The translations under genes were made by a program, and so were the position numbers. From Aphelenchoides besseyi (taxonomy: Eukaryota > Nematoda > Chromadorea > Rhabditida > Aphelenchoididae), in the NCBI GenBank assembly GCA_024699855.1, contig JAMPIQ010000003.1, positions 4,340,001 to 4,404,000 on the forward strand: a stretch of 64,000 nucleotides of DNA, given 5' to 3'. Under the pieces are notes generated by a model, which worked only from the letters and a program-made list of their open reading frames with translations, searched no databases and was not told the origin of the DNA. Shown piece by piece: positions 48,029-60,667 of this stretch. The number at the start of each line of letters is the position of its first letter. Position 1 is the first letter of the stretch.

Positions 48029-50373
48029 ATGAACGGGAATGCTTATCACAAACCTGGCGATTTTATTAAACGAACAGCCACTGGATTACCAGCCGCTTAT
48101 TCGACGCCAAATCTTCACGAATCAAACGGACCGCTTTCTGCTCGTTCCACGGCTTCTGATGACGAGTACGACGATGCATCAACAACTCCGGTTTACTCAA
48201 AATCACTTCATCTCTTGGACACTGTTGCCGAAGCTCACATTGCGATGAATCTTTTTCTAAACAACAGCTTCTCATTGGCCGAAGAGCGAATGGCCGTTTT
48301 GGCTGATCGAAGCTGCTACCATGCATTGGGCTACGGATCGATTCTGTTTCGTGAGTATATTTTTTTCCAATATCTCAAACTGATGTTTTTGTTTAGTAAA
48401 AGCAATGATGACTTGTGATCGGGTATTTTTGATTATGCAATGCTGTTAAACTCAACTTTAGAACGATATGGAACAAGCCATTGAAGCAACCAGAAGTTCT
48501 GCAATGGTTATTAACAAATTGCGTGCCCACTATTCGCTTTCCGATACTCTCTATCGATTCGGTGGCCATTTTAAGACGCTTTCGGATTGTAATTACTCAG
48601 TCATTTAAGTTGTTGAACGATTGTTTTAGATGAAATTCATGCCGAATTATGCTACGCTGAAATGTTGATGTTACGAGCAATCTTGACTTTTTTCTATGAC
48701 GAAAATCTGACAAGTTTCATTCGCGGTGCCCTAAGAATTCGGGCATGTTATCAATCTTTTAAGTGAGTCATTTTGCTTTGAGAAACAATTCAGACATCTT
48801 AAGAGAATGCCAACGAATACTTGAATTGCACTCTTGGACTGATCGTGATCCAGGAGTACGAGCGCAGTTTGAAGCAGGAGCGAGAACTGGAGTTGGAATG
48901 TTCAATCTGATGTTGTCGACACTTCCGGCCAAAGTTCTAAGGTTACTCGAAGTGGTTGGCTTTTCGGGAAATAAAGTTAGAGTTTGATTATGTTTCTACT
49001 ATTCATTATTCTAGACATTTGGGATGCAACAATTACACGCTGCGGCTACAATCACGTAACTCGTTCGATATTTTTTGAACATTAAGGTATTGATTTAGTG
49101 GAACATTAAGGACTGTTATGGCACGTTTAGTCTTGTTGGCTTGGCATCTTTTTGTCACTTATTTTATTGGTGCTGGTCGGTTGCTTTATTTGCTTATATA
49201 TGATACAAATGCGCCTATTTAAGGGCAACCCGATTTGCGTTTGTGTGAACGATTACTAAAACCATTAGCCAGGGATTTTCCGAATGTACGTCGAAGTTAC
49301 AGAACACTTTAATCGAATCTTTAGGGTACGATAATCTTGTTCATGCGTGCTCGACTTTATCTTGTGACCGGCGATCTGGAGAATGCGGTTTTCTTTTACA
49401 ACAAATCAATCCAATCACAATCTTTCTACCGTCAATTTCATCACGTTAATTGGTGGGAGTTGTTGTACGAAAACAATACACACAGCAACAGCTTACATCG
49501 AATTTCAGATTTGCTCACTGTTACATGCGCAAATGGGATCGAGCTGCCAACTACGCAAAGCGTCTTTTGGACGAAAATAAATGGAGTAAATGCGTGTAAG
49601 TATTCGAAAAATGTTGAGATGTTCAGAAGGTTTGCAGTTACACTTTCATGCTCGCCATTCTGATTAACGCAGACCTGAACGCTCCGCATCGAATAGAGAC
49701 TGTTAAATTGTTGTTGGAGTAGGAAGTTAGATATCGACTCAAAGGTCCAGTATATTTCAGACGTGTTCCACTTTGTCGTCTTCGGATTGCGGGTAAATCG
49801 ATACCCGTTGAGAAGTTTTGCGAAAGAAAAGCGAAACGTTTCAATGAGTATAATCGTCTTCATTTTGCTCATTACGTGAGTTACGAAAAGGTTCCGTATA
49901 AACCGCTCAATTCAAGGAATTCCTCTACTTCTGGAATGGGTTTTCTATTCTCGAAAGTCGACCCGAAACGTTTGTTATACCGATTTTGAACGACATGAAA
50001 AACTATTGGACTAAGTTTTCCAACGGTATGCACTTCAATTAGATTGACATACGGTTAGTTTTCAGATGACATTAACGACATTTGTTTGTACGAGTTTCTA
50101 CGTGGTACTTGTTTTCGAATTTTAAAAGAATACGAAAAAGCTGATCGATGTTTTTCGCGCGTGATCGGAAACGAACGTACACTCACTGATCATTTCTATC
50201 TCGTACCAAATGCCGTCTTCGAAATGGCGATGATACGCGCAGAAACCAACAGACAGAACGATGCAATAGCTTTGTTGAACAAAGCTCGTTCGTATCGTGC
50301 TTATCCGTTGGAAAACAAACTTCATTTCCGAATTCACGGTGCAATGGAAGCACTCAGTAACCAAACACGTTGA
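48029..50373 (+). CDS. TTC39: TTC39 family tetratricopeptide-repeat protein
   Basis: About thirteen exons. After a disordered N-terminus of about 65 residues it carries the TTC39/Iml2 core: HIAMNLFLNNSFSLAEERM, YHALGYGSILF, EIHAELCYAEMLMLRAILTF, FIRGALRIRACYQSF, SWTDRDPGVRAQFEAGARTG, GMFNLMLSTLPAKVLRLLE and VGFSGNK. Later exons give FMRARLYLVTGDLENAVFFY, FAHCYMRKWDRAANYAKRL, and a final TPR block (RVIGNERTLTDHFYLVPNAV ... NKLHFRIHGAMEAL). Exons and phases follow the metazoan TTC39A/B/C pattern end to end. The human paralogues affect lipid metabolism (TTC39B) and membrane or ciliary biology (TTC39C), though the molecular role is unsettled. It is followed at 168 bp by PIGK, with AATAAA at 50411-50416 between. 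Confidence 0.92.
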
Positions 50374-50520
50374 AATCAATTTCTAGTGTGATTCCTAACT
50401 TATTGTCCAAAATAAACTTCGTACAAAGTGTGTTCACTCGACGGTGCAAGTTGCCAAAAGTCGGACGCAAATTGAGTCGTTTTCGAGCGTTTTATTTGAC
50501 TGGTAGTTTTGAGTTATCTT

Positions 50521-50525
50521 TCTAG
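50521..50525 (+). other. Likely trans-splice acceptor before PIGK
   Basis: TATCTTTCTAG ends at 50525, 15 nt before the PIGK ATG; a second AG (CTCAG) ends at 50537. It lies 152 bp after the TTC39 stop and fits operon-internal trans-splicing. Confidence 0.45.
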
Positions 50526-50540
50526 TAAAAGTCTCAGGAA

Positions 50541-52855
50541 ATGTCGAATTTGAAGAAGATCTTGTTGATTTTATTGACCTCGTCAATTGTGTCCATTTGC
50601 ACAGCCAAAGCTGTCGACCACTCACCAGCGGTCCAGGAGTTCTTCAGCAAATCCGTTCACACGAACAATTGGGCAGTTTTGGTCAGTACCTCAAGATTCT
50701 GGTTTAACTACCGACATGTTGCCAACGTGCTTTCGTTCTATCAGTCAATTAAACGACTCGGAATTCCTGACAGGTAACCTGTATTTTGGATGTCTTAATT
50801 GAATTTATTTCAGTAACATAATTCTGATGTTGGCCGACAACATTCCTTGCAATTCCCGAAATCCACAACCAGGTAAGTAGGTTTTGTTTATTTCTCTTGA
50901 TTCTTGTAACAATAATTTGCATTGATTGTATGTGTATGCTCGATCGAGATTTCGTAGGAATCAACCGCATCGTAGAATTCGTCTCCAACTTCGATTTCTT
51001 GCACTCGTTTTGCTTCTTCTTTTGTTTCGCTAATGGCACACAAACGAAGTACATGTTTTGTGGGCAGTTGAATGGTTTGTAGCTTCTGAATCAAACAATC
51101 AAATCGGGTGTCTACGAATCAACTCACATAAGCTCTGGCAATCGGAATATAATCCTTCTGTTGACACAAACTAACGACTTCTTTTCGAGCTTTGAGTCTT
51201 TTCACTTTTTCTATTCGCTCCGTTACAATCACACGTTGAACGGCGGTGTGCACTCCGTAGGCGGTTGTGAGTTTCGTGTGCATCCAATGCGGTTTCAAGA
51301 CTTCGGCTTTGTTTTGTTCCGCCGGTTTAAGAGCCAGATCGGAGACACGTTGAAGTCGTGGGTTTTTAAACTTCTAAAACTAAAATTATCAACGAAATTC
51401 GATTGCGGATTTTACCTCAACCTTCTCAACCGGCGGACACACTTCCCAATGCAAAGTGTAAACGGGGGAATTTGTAATGAAAATCTGAGATGCGAAGTAA
51501 CGCAAATTGCTCACTTCGTAGTGTACAATGTTCACCGGCACTTCTTCGTTTGTAGTTAGGAAGATTGCCGGTACGTGCATCTAGACATACAAATGAGAAG
51601 TTGAGAGACTCGTCAACACACCGCTTGTCGATACAATGATCTAATTTGTTGCATTTCATCGTCTTGAGTCGGTGGAACAATGAATTCAATGGTGCGAAGT
51701 CGTTTTGATGCTCGAAGTAGGACGGGCATCATATTCGGATGCAAGTTTTCTTCATTCCCGCAGTTTTGAAAATGTTGACGGGCATAAAAGCAGCGAGCAC
51801 GTTCCTCCAACTTATCTTCAAGTTCTTCAACGACACAGCCAGTTGGTAATGTTTCTTTTCTAAAACGTCTGATTGAACGTTTCCGTCGATCTAACTCACT
51901 TGACTTCTTTTCGCCGACGAGTTCGAATCGTTTTCTGAGTCTGAACGACGAAGTTGTGTTTGATCGAAATTTGACGACAATTCTCGTCGGAACTCGAACC
52001 ACCGCCGCTTTCCATTTTTATAACGAATGAAATGAACTTTGGAAACAAGCATTTTACAGGAACAATTTTCAACAATGCGTTTGATCGAACGAATCTCTAC
52101 TTGTCGGACATTGAAGTCGACTATCGAGGCTACGAAGTGACTGCCGCCAATTTTGTTCGTCTACTCACCGATCGATTGGACCCAAATATGCCACGAAATA
52201 AACGACTACTAAGTGATCAACAAAGCAACGTCCTCATCTATCTGACTGGGCACGGAGGCGATGGCTTTCTGAAGTTTCAAGATGCAGAAGAACTCACCGA
52301 AGTCGATTTGGCCGATGCGATTGAGACGATGCACGAGCAGAAACGGTTTGTGTTTTGTTGTTTTTATTGAAAATTTGTGTTTTTCAGTTACAACGAGTTG
52401 TTTGTTATTGCGGACACTTGTCGTAGTTCCTCGATGTATCGATCTATCATCTCACCAAATGTCGTGAGCACATCTTCGAGTCTCGTACACGAAGACTCCC
52501 TTTCGCATCACATCGACTCAGCGATTGGTGTTTATATTATTGATCGCTATGCCTTCAATGCTCATAACTTTATTGAACAAAAAGTTGAGAGTCGTGAATC
52601 CAATGCCACGCTTAATGAGTATCTACATTCCTGTCCGTATAATTTGTGTCTTTCAACCACCGGAATTCGCACCGATCTCTTCAATCGAAACCCGAACAGA
52701 GTTCGGGCCACGGATTTTTTCGGTTCTCTCAAATACACTCAATCATTGAACAACGAATACGATTTGGAAACATCGGAGTGGAAACAGCTATCGAGTGAGT
52801 TCGATGCCTCGTCAAAATGGTTGGAGTTGGGCAAAGATCGTCATTTGGAATACTA
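50541..52855 (+). CDS. PIGK: GPI-anchor transamidase catalytic subunit (PIGK/GPI8)
   Basis: Four coding exons: 50541 to about 50775, about 50815-50873, about 52060-52347 and about 52388-52855. After a signal peptide ([16 protein letters not shown]) comes the C13 peptidase core: [66 protein letters not shown] with the catalytic His, and [17 protein letters not shown] with the catalytic Cys. It attaches preformed GPI to the C-terminus of proteins in the ER lumen. The C-terminus stops about 105 residues after [13 protein letters not shown], with no clear membrane helix, so it may lack the C-terminal TM segment of the human protein. The 1.19 kb second intron is almost filled by another gene on the opposite strand. 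Confidence 0.93.
50891..52013 (-). CDS. Uncharacterised protein nested in a PIGK intron
   Basis: I do not recognise the family. Five minus-strand exons with good donors (GTGAGTTAG, GTGTGT, GTAAAATCC, GTGAGTTG) and T-rich acceptors join in phase from ATG 52013 to TAA 50893-50891, giving about 300 residues. The N-terminus is polar and basic ([25 protein letters not shown]), followed by [20 protein letters not shown], then [57 protein letters not shown], an amphipathic Lys/Arg helix ([17 protein letters not shown]) and an acidic tail. No signal peptide, TM helix or cofactor motif. The mix of alpha and beta predicted secondary structure suggests a folded cytosolic, nuclear or organellar protein. 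The gene occupies 1123 of the intron's roughly 1186 bases. Confidence 0.75.
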
Positions 52856-53112
52856 AGACTTTTAAGTGTAAGAAGCTTTAACTCAATTTATACGAGTACT
52901 TTTAATAAACTTAAATGAAAACTGTTGCATTCGATAAGACGTTAGAAGTGGTCGACAATCCACGACAATCTCACATTGCTGAGAAAAATAAACAAAGTAA
53001 ATGTCCATTGATTTACAGAGCTATGGCAAATTTCTTTCGAATTTTATTGAACTAAAAATTTTTTAAGAGATAGAAATCTTTTTATTGAGTTCCTCGTAAC
53101 TGGTATGCAAAG

Positions 53113-55907
53113 ATGCAGGACAAGCATCAGTATCGAGTCTACAGACCGCAGGTTTGCATTTCCTTTCGATTGCTCGTTGAATTGCATTTATAGGCGATGT
53201 TCAACACAATTCGCCGTCTTCACGGACAAAATTTGGAGAATCAAGGTCTAAACAATCTAACTGAAGCTTTTCAATCGTTCATGACTCGTGCCCGCTATTT
53301 CACTTTGGGTATTCGAAGAACGTGGTCTCACGGCGCAGTCGAGTTCATGAAATATCGACGTCTACTACCGATGTTAGTTCAGGACGAACATGAACTCGGT
53401 TCAGCGTTCGATAGTGAGAATCATTTCGGTTTCTCTAGATCAACGTTTTTCAGCTTTCGATATCCACGATCGACCAACAATTTCCGCTCAATCGAACAAA
53501 AACGACGAGAGAAAGATCACCGTGAGTAACGTTTCCAATCGCGTCACGTTGAGCCAAATCCAATCGTTCTTCAGCAAATTCGGAATTGTAAGAGAAGCGT
53601 TAACTGAACAAGTACTATAAAGCGATTATTTAGGTCCAACATTGCAACTTTCCAAACGAAGATCGTCGACAGTCCATAGCAATGTACGCGACTCTTCCAA
53701 AACACTCCAAAAAACCGCTGACCGTTAACATCACTTTCAAGTTTGTCGTTTTCTGTTTCTTCAATAGTTGCGTTGTTTAGAGACGAAAACTCGGCAGTTC
53801 GAGCAAAAAACGCGACTTCTCAAGAACTAAAATTCTACGGTCAAACAATGTTGGTTACAAACGTAAGTATTAAAGGCTATTCAATCTTTTTACTTTAATC
53901 TCAGTACGTGCCATCAAGACGTCGGACCACTTCTTCGAATCAAACAACCAACGATGTGACCGGAGGAATCGCGTTTGCTTGCGGTTCACGTCCGGATGAT
54001 GGAAAGCTTTCACGATCTTCGTCACTTCTTTCCGTTTCATCATCTGGGACGTTATGTTCACAGGTAAGATCGCTTTAAGTATTGAGATAAACATGTTTTA
54101 GTCGTTTCCATTGGATGATATTCCTGCTCGTGCTTTAGAAATCATATTCAGACATTTGAATCCGTTAGATCGAATTCGTTTGGAGCGAACTAACAAATCG
54201 TGGTTGGAAGCCGGTGCTAAAGCCTGGAGTCAATGTGAAAGATTGTCATTTGCTGACGATCGATACTTGAATTCGTTTTTTACGAACAGTAGCCCGCTTC
54301 GTCACGCACAATTTTTGTCTATTTTGATGAGATGTTCAGTCAACTTAAAGGTTTTGGATATTTCATCGACCACGAATCTTCTCGACGATAAAGCAATTGA
54401 ACAGATTGGTCAAATTTGTCCGTCGCTTGAAAGTGTCGATATTTCCGGAGTTCGAGCATCGCCTGACGCTTTGTGTCTGCTATCGGAATCACTACCGCAC
54501 TTGAAGTCGTTGGCTTATCGAGAAATGAAAAATTCCAGCGAACGATGTTTTTGGTATCTTTTCAAAGGAGTCGGTGGAATGTTGGAACATGTCGATTTGC
54601 GTGGTTGTACTCATATGACCGGCAGATGCTTAAAATTGCTGGGAATTCATCTTAAAGAGGTCATTTGTTTGCCATGTTTATCGTTTTTCTATTTTGTTGT
54701 TTTAGTTATTATTGGACGGCTGCACGAGGTTGACAGATGAATCAATGGAAGAATTGTGCATCCGATGCAAAGATCTTCGTGTTCTTAAACTCAACGGTTG
54801 TTACACTCTTACGGATCAGAGTTTGAGTCTTATTTCTCGACATTTAATGTCACTGGAAACGTTCACGATGGCCGGCGACCAATTCGCTTCGATTTCTTCC
54901 ACTTCTCTTATGTCGATTTCCCGTTTGTCTTCACTAGAACACTTAGAGTACAAAACGTATTCCCGATTATTTTGATTTATGATTTCAGACTCGACTATCA
55001 AACTGCAGTTAACTCGGATGTAATTTCTGCTATTTCGGACGGACTTCCAGCTCTTAAATCTCTGTCTCTCGCTTTCTGTGGATCAGACACGTCTGTTGAT
55101 TCGCAGAGCTTGAAGACACTTGCCAAACTAACTAATCTCCGTGAAGTTTGTTTACGTCGTTTCCTCATGATTACAACCGTTGAGTTTTCAGATCGATCTA
55201 AGCGGCTTGGTTACTCTAAACAGTGAGACTTTAAAAACGATTTGCAGCGGTTGTTCGCAATTAGAACGTGTCATTCTTCGCAGTTGTATCTACTTGAATG
55301 ATGAGGGGGTAAAAGCGTTGGACTCGTTGAAAAAATTGGAGCTCGTCGATATTAGCGGATGCATTTTGGTTTGTAAGAACATTTTCGTTGTTATTGTTTG
55401 CGTCTTTAAGGTTAGTAGTGTTGCTGTTCAGCATTTGATTAAGGCATTCTCGGCCGAAAAAGACGTAAGATCTTGATTACGAGCTTCTCTGATTTCTGTT
55501 TCAGCCCGAAGCCGATGCGATTACTTTGCGAATTGGTGGAACTGTTTGTGAACCACATCAAGTTCGTTGTCATGCTACCCGAATTTGCTTGGATCTCGAA
55601 GACTATAGTACATTAAGTATGAGCAAAAAATTCATTGAACGTTTTGGTACGTTTGCTTCGATGACGTTTTAATTGGCTTCACTTGCAGATGTTCAAGGAG
55701 AAGAGTGTGAAAGCGACGTTTCGGACGATGGATTCGGAATGCTTTCAGCCCACCGTAGGTCGTTGATTTCGTTTCCAAATGTATTGTTTAGGGTCATTTG
55801 TGGCTGATGCTCTCACAACCGAGGACGATGCTGCCGAAATGGAAAACGAAAAATTGGCTGAATGGGCTGCCAAAGAAGCCAAAGAACTGGGTCTTCTGAA
55901 CAAATAG
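53113..55907 (+). CDS. RRM, F-box and leucine-rich-repeat protein
   Basis: About thirteen exons, phases consistent. After about 90 residues (MQDKHQYRVYRPQ...; HGAVEFMKYRRLLPMLVQDE) comes an RRM-like fold: RKITVSNVSNRVTLSQIQSF, FFSKFGIV, AMYATLPKH, FKDENSAVRAKNATS and FYGQTMLVTNYVPSRR, i.e. RNP2-like VSNVS, with a weak RNP1. A Ser-rich linker leads to an F-box (FPLDDIPARALEIIFRHLNP ... IRLERTNKSWLEAG) and then about ten cysteine-type LRRs (LKVLDISSTTNLLDDKAIEQ; LEHVDLRGCTHMTGRCLKLL; LRVLKLNGCYTLTDQSLSLI). The tail is acidic, ending KEAKELGLLNK. F-box plus LRR implies an SCF ubiquitin-ligase substrate receptor; the RRM suggests RNA-linked targeting. It lies 257 bp after PIGK on the same strand. 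Confidence 0.8.
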
Positions 55908-58900
55908 CTTGGCGGTGTATTTAACTAGTTTGTAAATAACTCGCTTAATTTATAATGCTTTCAATTAGAGATAAAAGTTGCAAGATGTTTTCCTGCACAA
56001 ACAAATGATCTTGTTTCCGAATTTAATTGATCCCGTGAAATGATCGACGCGGATCTTTACATCTCACATAACAAAGAGCCGTCGAATAAAACGAAAACTT
56101 TGAGAGCGGACAATCGAGTTAATTCCGCGGTTTTGAGCGAAGCGCATTCGACCAACGGGCATTTCCGGTAAACATAAGGACGAGAAGATATTCGCCGCAC
56201 GAGCTTCTGGAAGTCGTGCCAATGTCCCGACCACAAACTTCTTGTTAATTGAACCACTCGCTTTTCATGCCACTTGTCATTCATTTCGGTAAAACTTGCG
56301 AGTCAATTCGAAGAACTGGTGAACTTTTCCATGTCGCACACGAAATGAATTCTAAGCATACGGTTCTTTTGTCATTAATGAAATGCCGCAACTTCCTCTT
56401 ATTTTGTATTTTATTTCCTACTTTCAGAAATACCCGATTTGTTGGGTCATGGCTAAATAACCAAGCTTTCTATTGTTCGTCGGCTTAAGATCAAGACCAC
56501 AAAGTCAAGGGTAAAGGACTTGACTTTTTAGGTTCTAAGTAGTGGATTTAACACAAAGACCACTTACTTCATGGCAATTCAAAATAAACCGTTTAACCTT
56601 GCCGATTCGTAGCCACGACTTTGAGAGTCGATTTGCATATTCATCATGAAAAGCTCATTAACCTCAAGTCGGCTATAGAAGATTTTCGCTTCTCGTTATT
56701 TTGCTCGAATTTGTTCGCGCACTTTACCTCCGAGTGCTCAATCGGATTTCCGAGAGAATTCGAACCCTTTTGCCGGCGAAATTCAATGGCGCTTCCTCAG
56801 CAAATGAGCTAATCACCCGGGTGTTCGTGAAGTCCCAAACGACGCAATTCCGTCCATCGGGAGTTTCAAGTTTTCCGGCCGTCGTCTTAAACGCCGCGGT
56901 TCATGAACCGCAAATGGTCAGATGCAACTTCCACTTCCTGAACTCGTTTGTTGTGATTTACGGCGTTCAACTGCGAGATGGTCGACAATAAAATCGTGTG
57001 GTCCAATAAAACTACGTGGTCGAACAGAATCGTTCGGATCTTGGAACAGACGGCGAACGTCTGGCGAGCAGCGGACTTTGATGAGTGCTTAGATCGTCGT
57101 CTGTCGTAAGTATTTCGACTTATCGGAGGGCATCACTGTAGGCGGCGTTTTTGTGTTTTCTCCCGCTGTTCTTGCATTCGAAATTCACTTGTCACATCAT
57201 TTGTCTTAATCATTACTTTTCAATGATCTTCGAAGTTATTTTTTCGTCTGAATGAGCGGTTTTGGTCGCCAATTTGTTTGTTCGCATTTGCAATTTGCGA
57301 GTACCGTAAACACTCTCGTACACCGACCTGCATTTCATTCACTTCCCGACTATTCAATCAAAAACTTTCTATACATTGGCGCGTGCCCTTACAAACATGA
57401 GACCGACCGTTTTGTTTACGCACCTCGATTGTGCGTGAATGACCCTCCTGTCATTTCTAATGATGATCCGGGACGACCTTCTAACTCAAAATCGGCCTCG
57501 CTCCATCAACTCGGATGTCACATCGAACTTGTCATGTTCGTATTCAAATTTCCACTTCTTTTGCGCGAACAGGTTAATCGTATTGCAACACCCGAGTATT
57601 GGCATCTGTCGGCCAAATGCGGTGAAAACAAAGGCCATGCCCTTGACCGCCGCAGCGGCACTTCAGCACCACCAATTTGGACACTTTTGCACTCCATTGT
57701 TTTCTTCGTGGTCAAGTTCGCATGTTGCTGAAGGTAAATCGACCTTCCGCCCAATCAAACTCATTACGCTCGATGTGGAATATGGTCCCGTTTTAATTGG
57801 CGTAAATTAGGCACAATAATGCCGATTAATTGAGCGTGCTATTCGGTTTCAAATTCATCCAAAACCCAAGGAATCGAAGGCGATCTCCGTATTGAATGTT
57901 TGGATTGTTGAACAGTCGGAAAACGGTTTCTTGTTTTCCACTCCAACGGCTGTTTGGGCGTTGCATGTCGTTCGAACTAATTGGATTCGCATTATTGTGT
58001 TCGCCGAAATGATCACAAGCAAATTCGACTTATTAAAAGCGACTGACGTCCTGGGAATTTTCGGAAATTGGAATTGTTGCAAACCGTCTAATTTCGTCCG
58101 CAGTCGAATCCATCGGGACAACAAGACCTCCACCTGCGGCTCCCGCTGGCCACTTCGCCCACGGAGCAGCGGTTTTTGGCTCGGAAGGAAACAACGAGCG
58201 GAACCGGAAAGCAATGGACTGACCATTTAATCTCATTAGAATCAGCGAGCTGCGGGAGTCAACCTGATGGTTTGATGGGCGACTTTCGCACCTTCCGCGC
58301 CCGTAATCTCAGTTTTCCTCTCGAATGACCCTCAAGTGTTTGTTATTGTTTCGCGTGAAATAAGTGCAGTCAATTGGCAACATCTATCTGAATCGAAGCT
58401 CCGAAACGTTCGGTCTCCACTTTCGAAACTTTTGTTCGGAATAACAAAAAGTTTTCTCGGAATTTGTTGTCGCTACTCTGTGGTTTTTGTTTCCATTTGT
58501 CGTCGAATTTAACAATGAGAAGGAACGCGTGAAAAGAAGTTTACAACAAGTGGCGAGATGTGAAGCGTGACTAAATGCGATTAAAGCGGCCAAATTGAAA
58601 ACGAGAAGGTCGAGTGCAAAAAAGTAGGAGCATCCGTTTTCCTGATTATTCATCGAATTCTCATTCTTCAACATGATCTGCGAACAACATAAATGCGGGA
58701 ATGTTTGAGTTGTTAACGTTCATCTCCGGTGAGTGCGGGAATTCGCTCCAAAGTGGTGGTCGGCTCCAAGTAGCCGGAAATCCACAAGTACCGCCTTAAT
58801 GAATCGGAGCTCATTATCGCGCGAGATTATTAAAACGACCAATTTTGAGGACATTTGGCCACTCCGAAAACGTGAATGTGGTCGAGAGTTTGAGTCGCAG

Positions 58901-59467
58901 TTAAATGCATCGCTATTTTGGACCGCCGAAGTCCATTAACTCCACGAATCCTACCGCACGGTTTGTTGGCGTGAGTTGAGAACCTGCCGGAAGTTACATA
59001 ACTTTGGCTTTTTGCGTTTGAGTGAATAGCCAACGGTCATTTTGAGAACCGTACTATTTTTTGACATTTTCTGTTCATTGACAGTGTTCGAGAAGAAGTC
59101 AACGAGTGTTTTAGTAACAAGGTCGCTGATTAGAAATTAATGACCATTCCTCTTCGTGTTTCCCACCGCCGAAAGATTTGCTGAGGACCGGAAAGGTGCC
59201 TAAAAATGCACAGACTCGAAGTACTCGGAAATTTGACCATTTGCTCGGCACTTTGATGCGCCATTAAACCTTTGCCTCAAACCACAGAGTTCACAAAGTG
59301 ATACCCGGTCTTTGACTTTTCGCGCATTTTTAAGAATTTCATTGTTTTTATCGTTTACCATGAAGTCACACTGCAGATTTACATTCTCTTATTCATTGAT
59401 TACTGTTTAGTGTATGCTGTAAATTACCTATGAACAATTGAGTGCTTTACAAACAGTTTTCTTCATC
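55908..59467. other. 3.6 kb gene-poor region
   Basis: Lies between the F-box gene and the Ig gene. Open frames up to 159 codons exist on both strands (for example 57252-57731), but reading them gives mixed, non-conserved translations that overlap one another with no splice partners. I see no tRNA, snRNA, transposase, long terminal repeat or simple-sequence array. Probably the regulatory region of the downstream Ig gene. Confidence 0.5.
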
Positions 59468-60667
59468 ATGATCTCATTACTCGTCATTCTGATGAGTTGG
59501 ACACTGGCTCTAGGTAAGTGATGCTTTAATGTAACAGGCTAACAAACGGTGTTTTGTAGGTAGTGAACAAACAATAAGTTCAAATAACTCAAAAGTATCA
59601 GACTCCTCTCTAAGACACAACAATGTTGAAGACCTTCTGGTTCCTATTGACTCGACAACTCCTCTAATATGTGATCTTATTTTCAACCAAAATGTCGAAG
59701 AAAAAGCAATTTGGTTTCGAAATGGCGAAAAGATTGCCGAAGTTAACAGGTAAACAACTAACACGAATATCATTGACGTCGATAATTTTAGTGGAGAGAA
59801 TTACGTTTACAAAGAAAGACCATTAGAGTTGAAAGAAGTTCCAAAGGTTGGATTCTTGATCATTCCGCAAATATCTTTGGCCGATGAAGGAGACTATTGG
59901 TGTATTCGGAAGTCTGATGACAAAATGAGCAAAGTTTTCCGAATTCGCGTTTCATACATCAAACCGTTTGATGAAGATGAACACCCGGTATCTCGGCCTG
60001 CTCAACCTTTTATCGGAGATGACGTGCGAATAGATTGTCCAACTGTCGAGTCTTTTCCAACTGCTGCGGTGTCATGGAAATTTGTAATTGTGAAGTTGTA
60101 AATAACCTTTACTGACGTTGTTTAGGACGATGAACCAATTGATTTCTCTACTGGACGCTCGGAAGTGACTACCAATGGCTCATTGATCATACGACAATTC
60201 AGATCTCACGATTCGGGAGTTTACGAATGTGTTCTTTCAAACTTTGCTGGACACACTTCTTCACAATTACAAATATCTTTGCCTGTGTTATTTGATTTCG
60301 ACAACGGTAAAGAATCACGAGTAAGTAAAGTCAATTGAATTTTAGCTCATTTCGACTTCACAACACGGCCAGGAGAGTGTGGACCGAATTTACGTAACGG
60401 GATTTTATGGTTTCTAGTTGGATGTTTGACCACAAGGTTTTAAACTCGAGAAATCAATTTCTAACAGAAAAATTTAGTTGCGTTGTGTTACTTTATCTCT
60501 TGGGCGGCTTGATATGTTACAAATACTCGTCGAGATCCGCAGCATCTCAATTTGCTCCGTTGATTCTTCGTGCATCTCCCGAGCTTGCTCCAGGCTTTCG
60601 CAAAGTAATAGCTCCAACTCCGGATTATGTTCGTGCAAATGCCAATGGATTCGCAGAGAACGTTTAG
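59468..60667 (+). CDS. Two-immunoglobulin-domain membrane protein
   Basis: Six exons. A signal peptide (MISLLVILMSWTLALG) is followed by Ig domain 1 (TTPLICDL..., AIWFRNGEKIAE, then LADEGDYWCIRK with the D-x-G-x-Y-x-C motif) and Ig domain 2 (DVRIDCPTVESF, AVSWKDDEPIDF, FRSHDSGVYECVLSNFAGHT). A single membrane helix (GILCCVVLLYLLGGLICYKY) is assembled by a splice at TTATG|GTTTCT ... TTTAG|TTGCGT; the other reading stops at once, so this junction is needed. A short cytosolic tail ends APTPDYVRANANGFAENV. The layout resembles small nematode two-Ig neuronal proteins (ZIG type; ZIG-1 also has a membrane anchor), which maintain axon position. Assignment to a specific ZIG gene is not possible here. 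Confidence 0.8.

Noticed and set aside
51161..51559. 132-codon plus-strand frame inside the PIGK intron
   Set aside because: It is the antisense shadow of the nested minus-strand gene, whose own exons splice in phase.
57252..57731. 159-codon frame in the 3.6 kb gene-poor region
   Set aside because: Overlapping frames on both strands are equally long and none shows domain or splice support.
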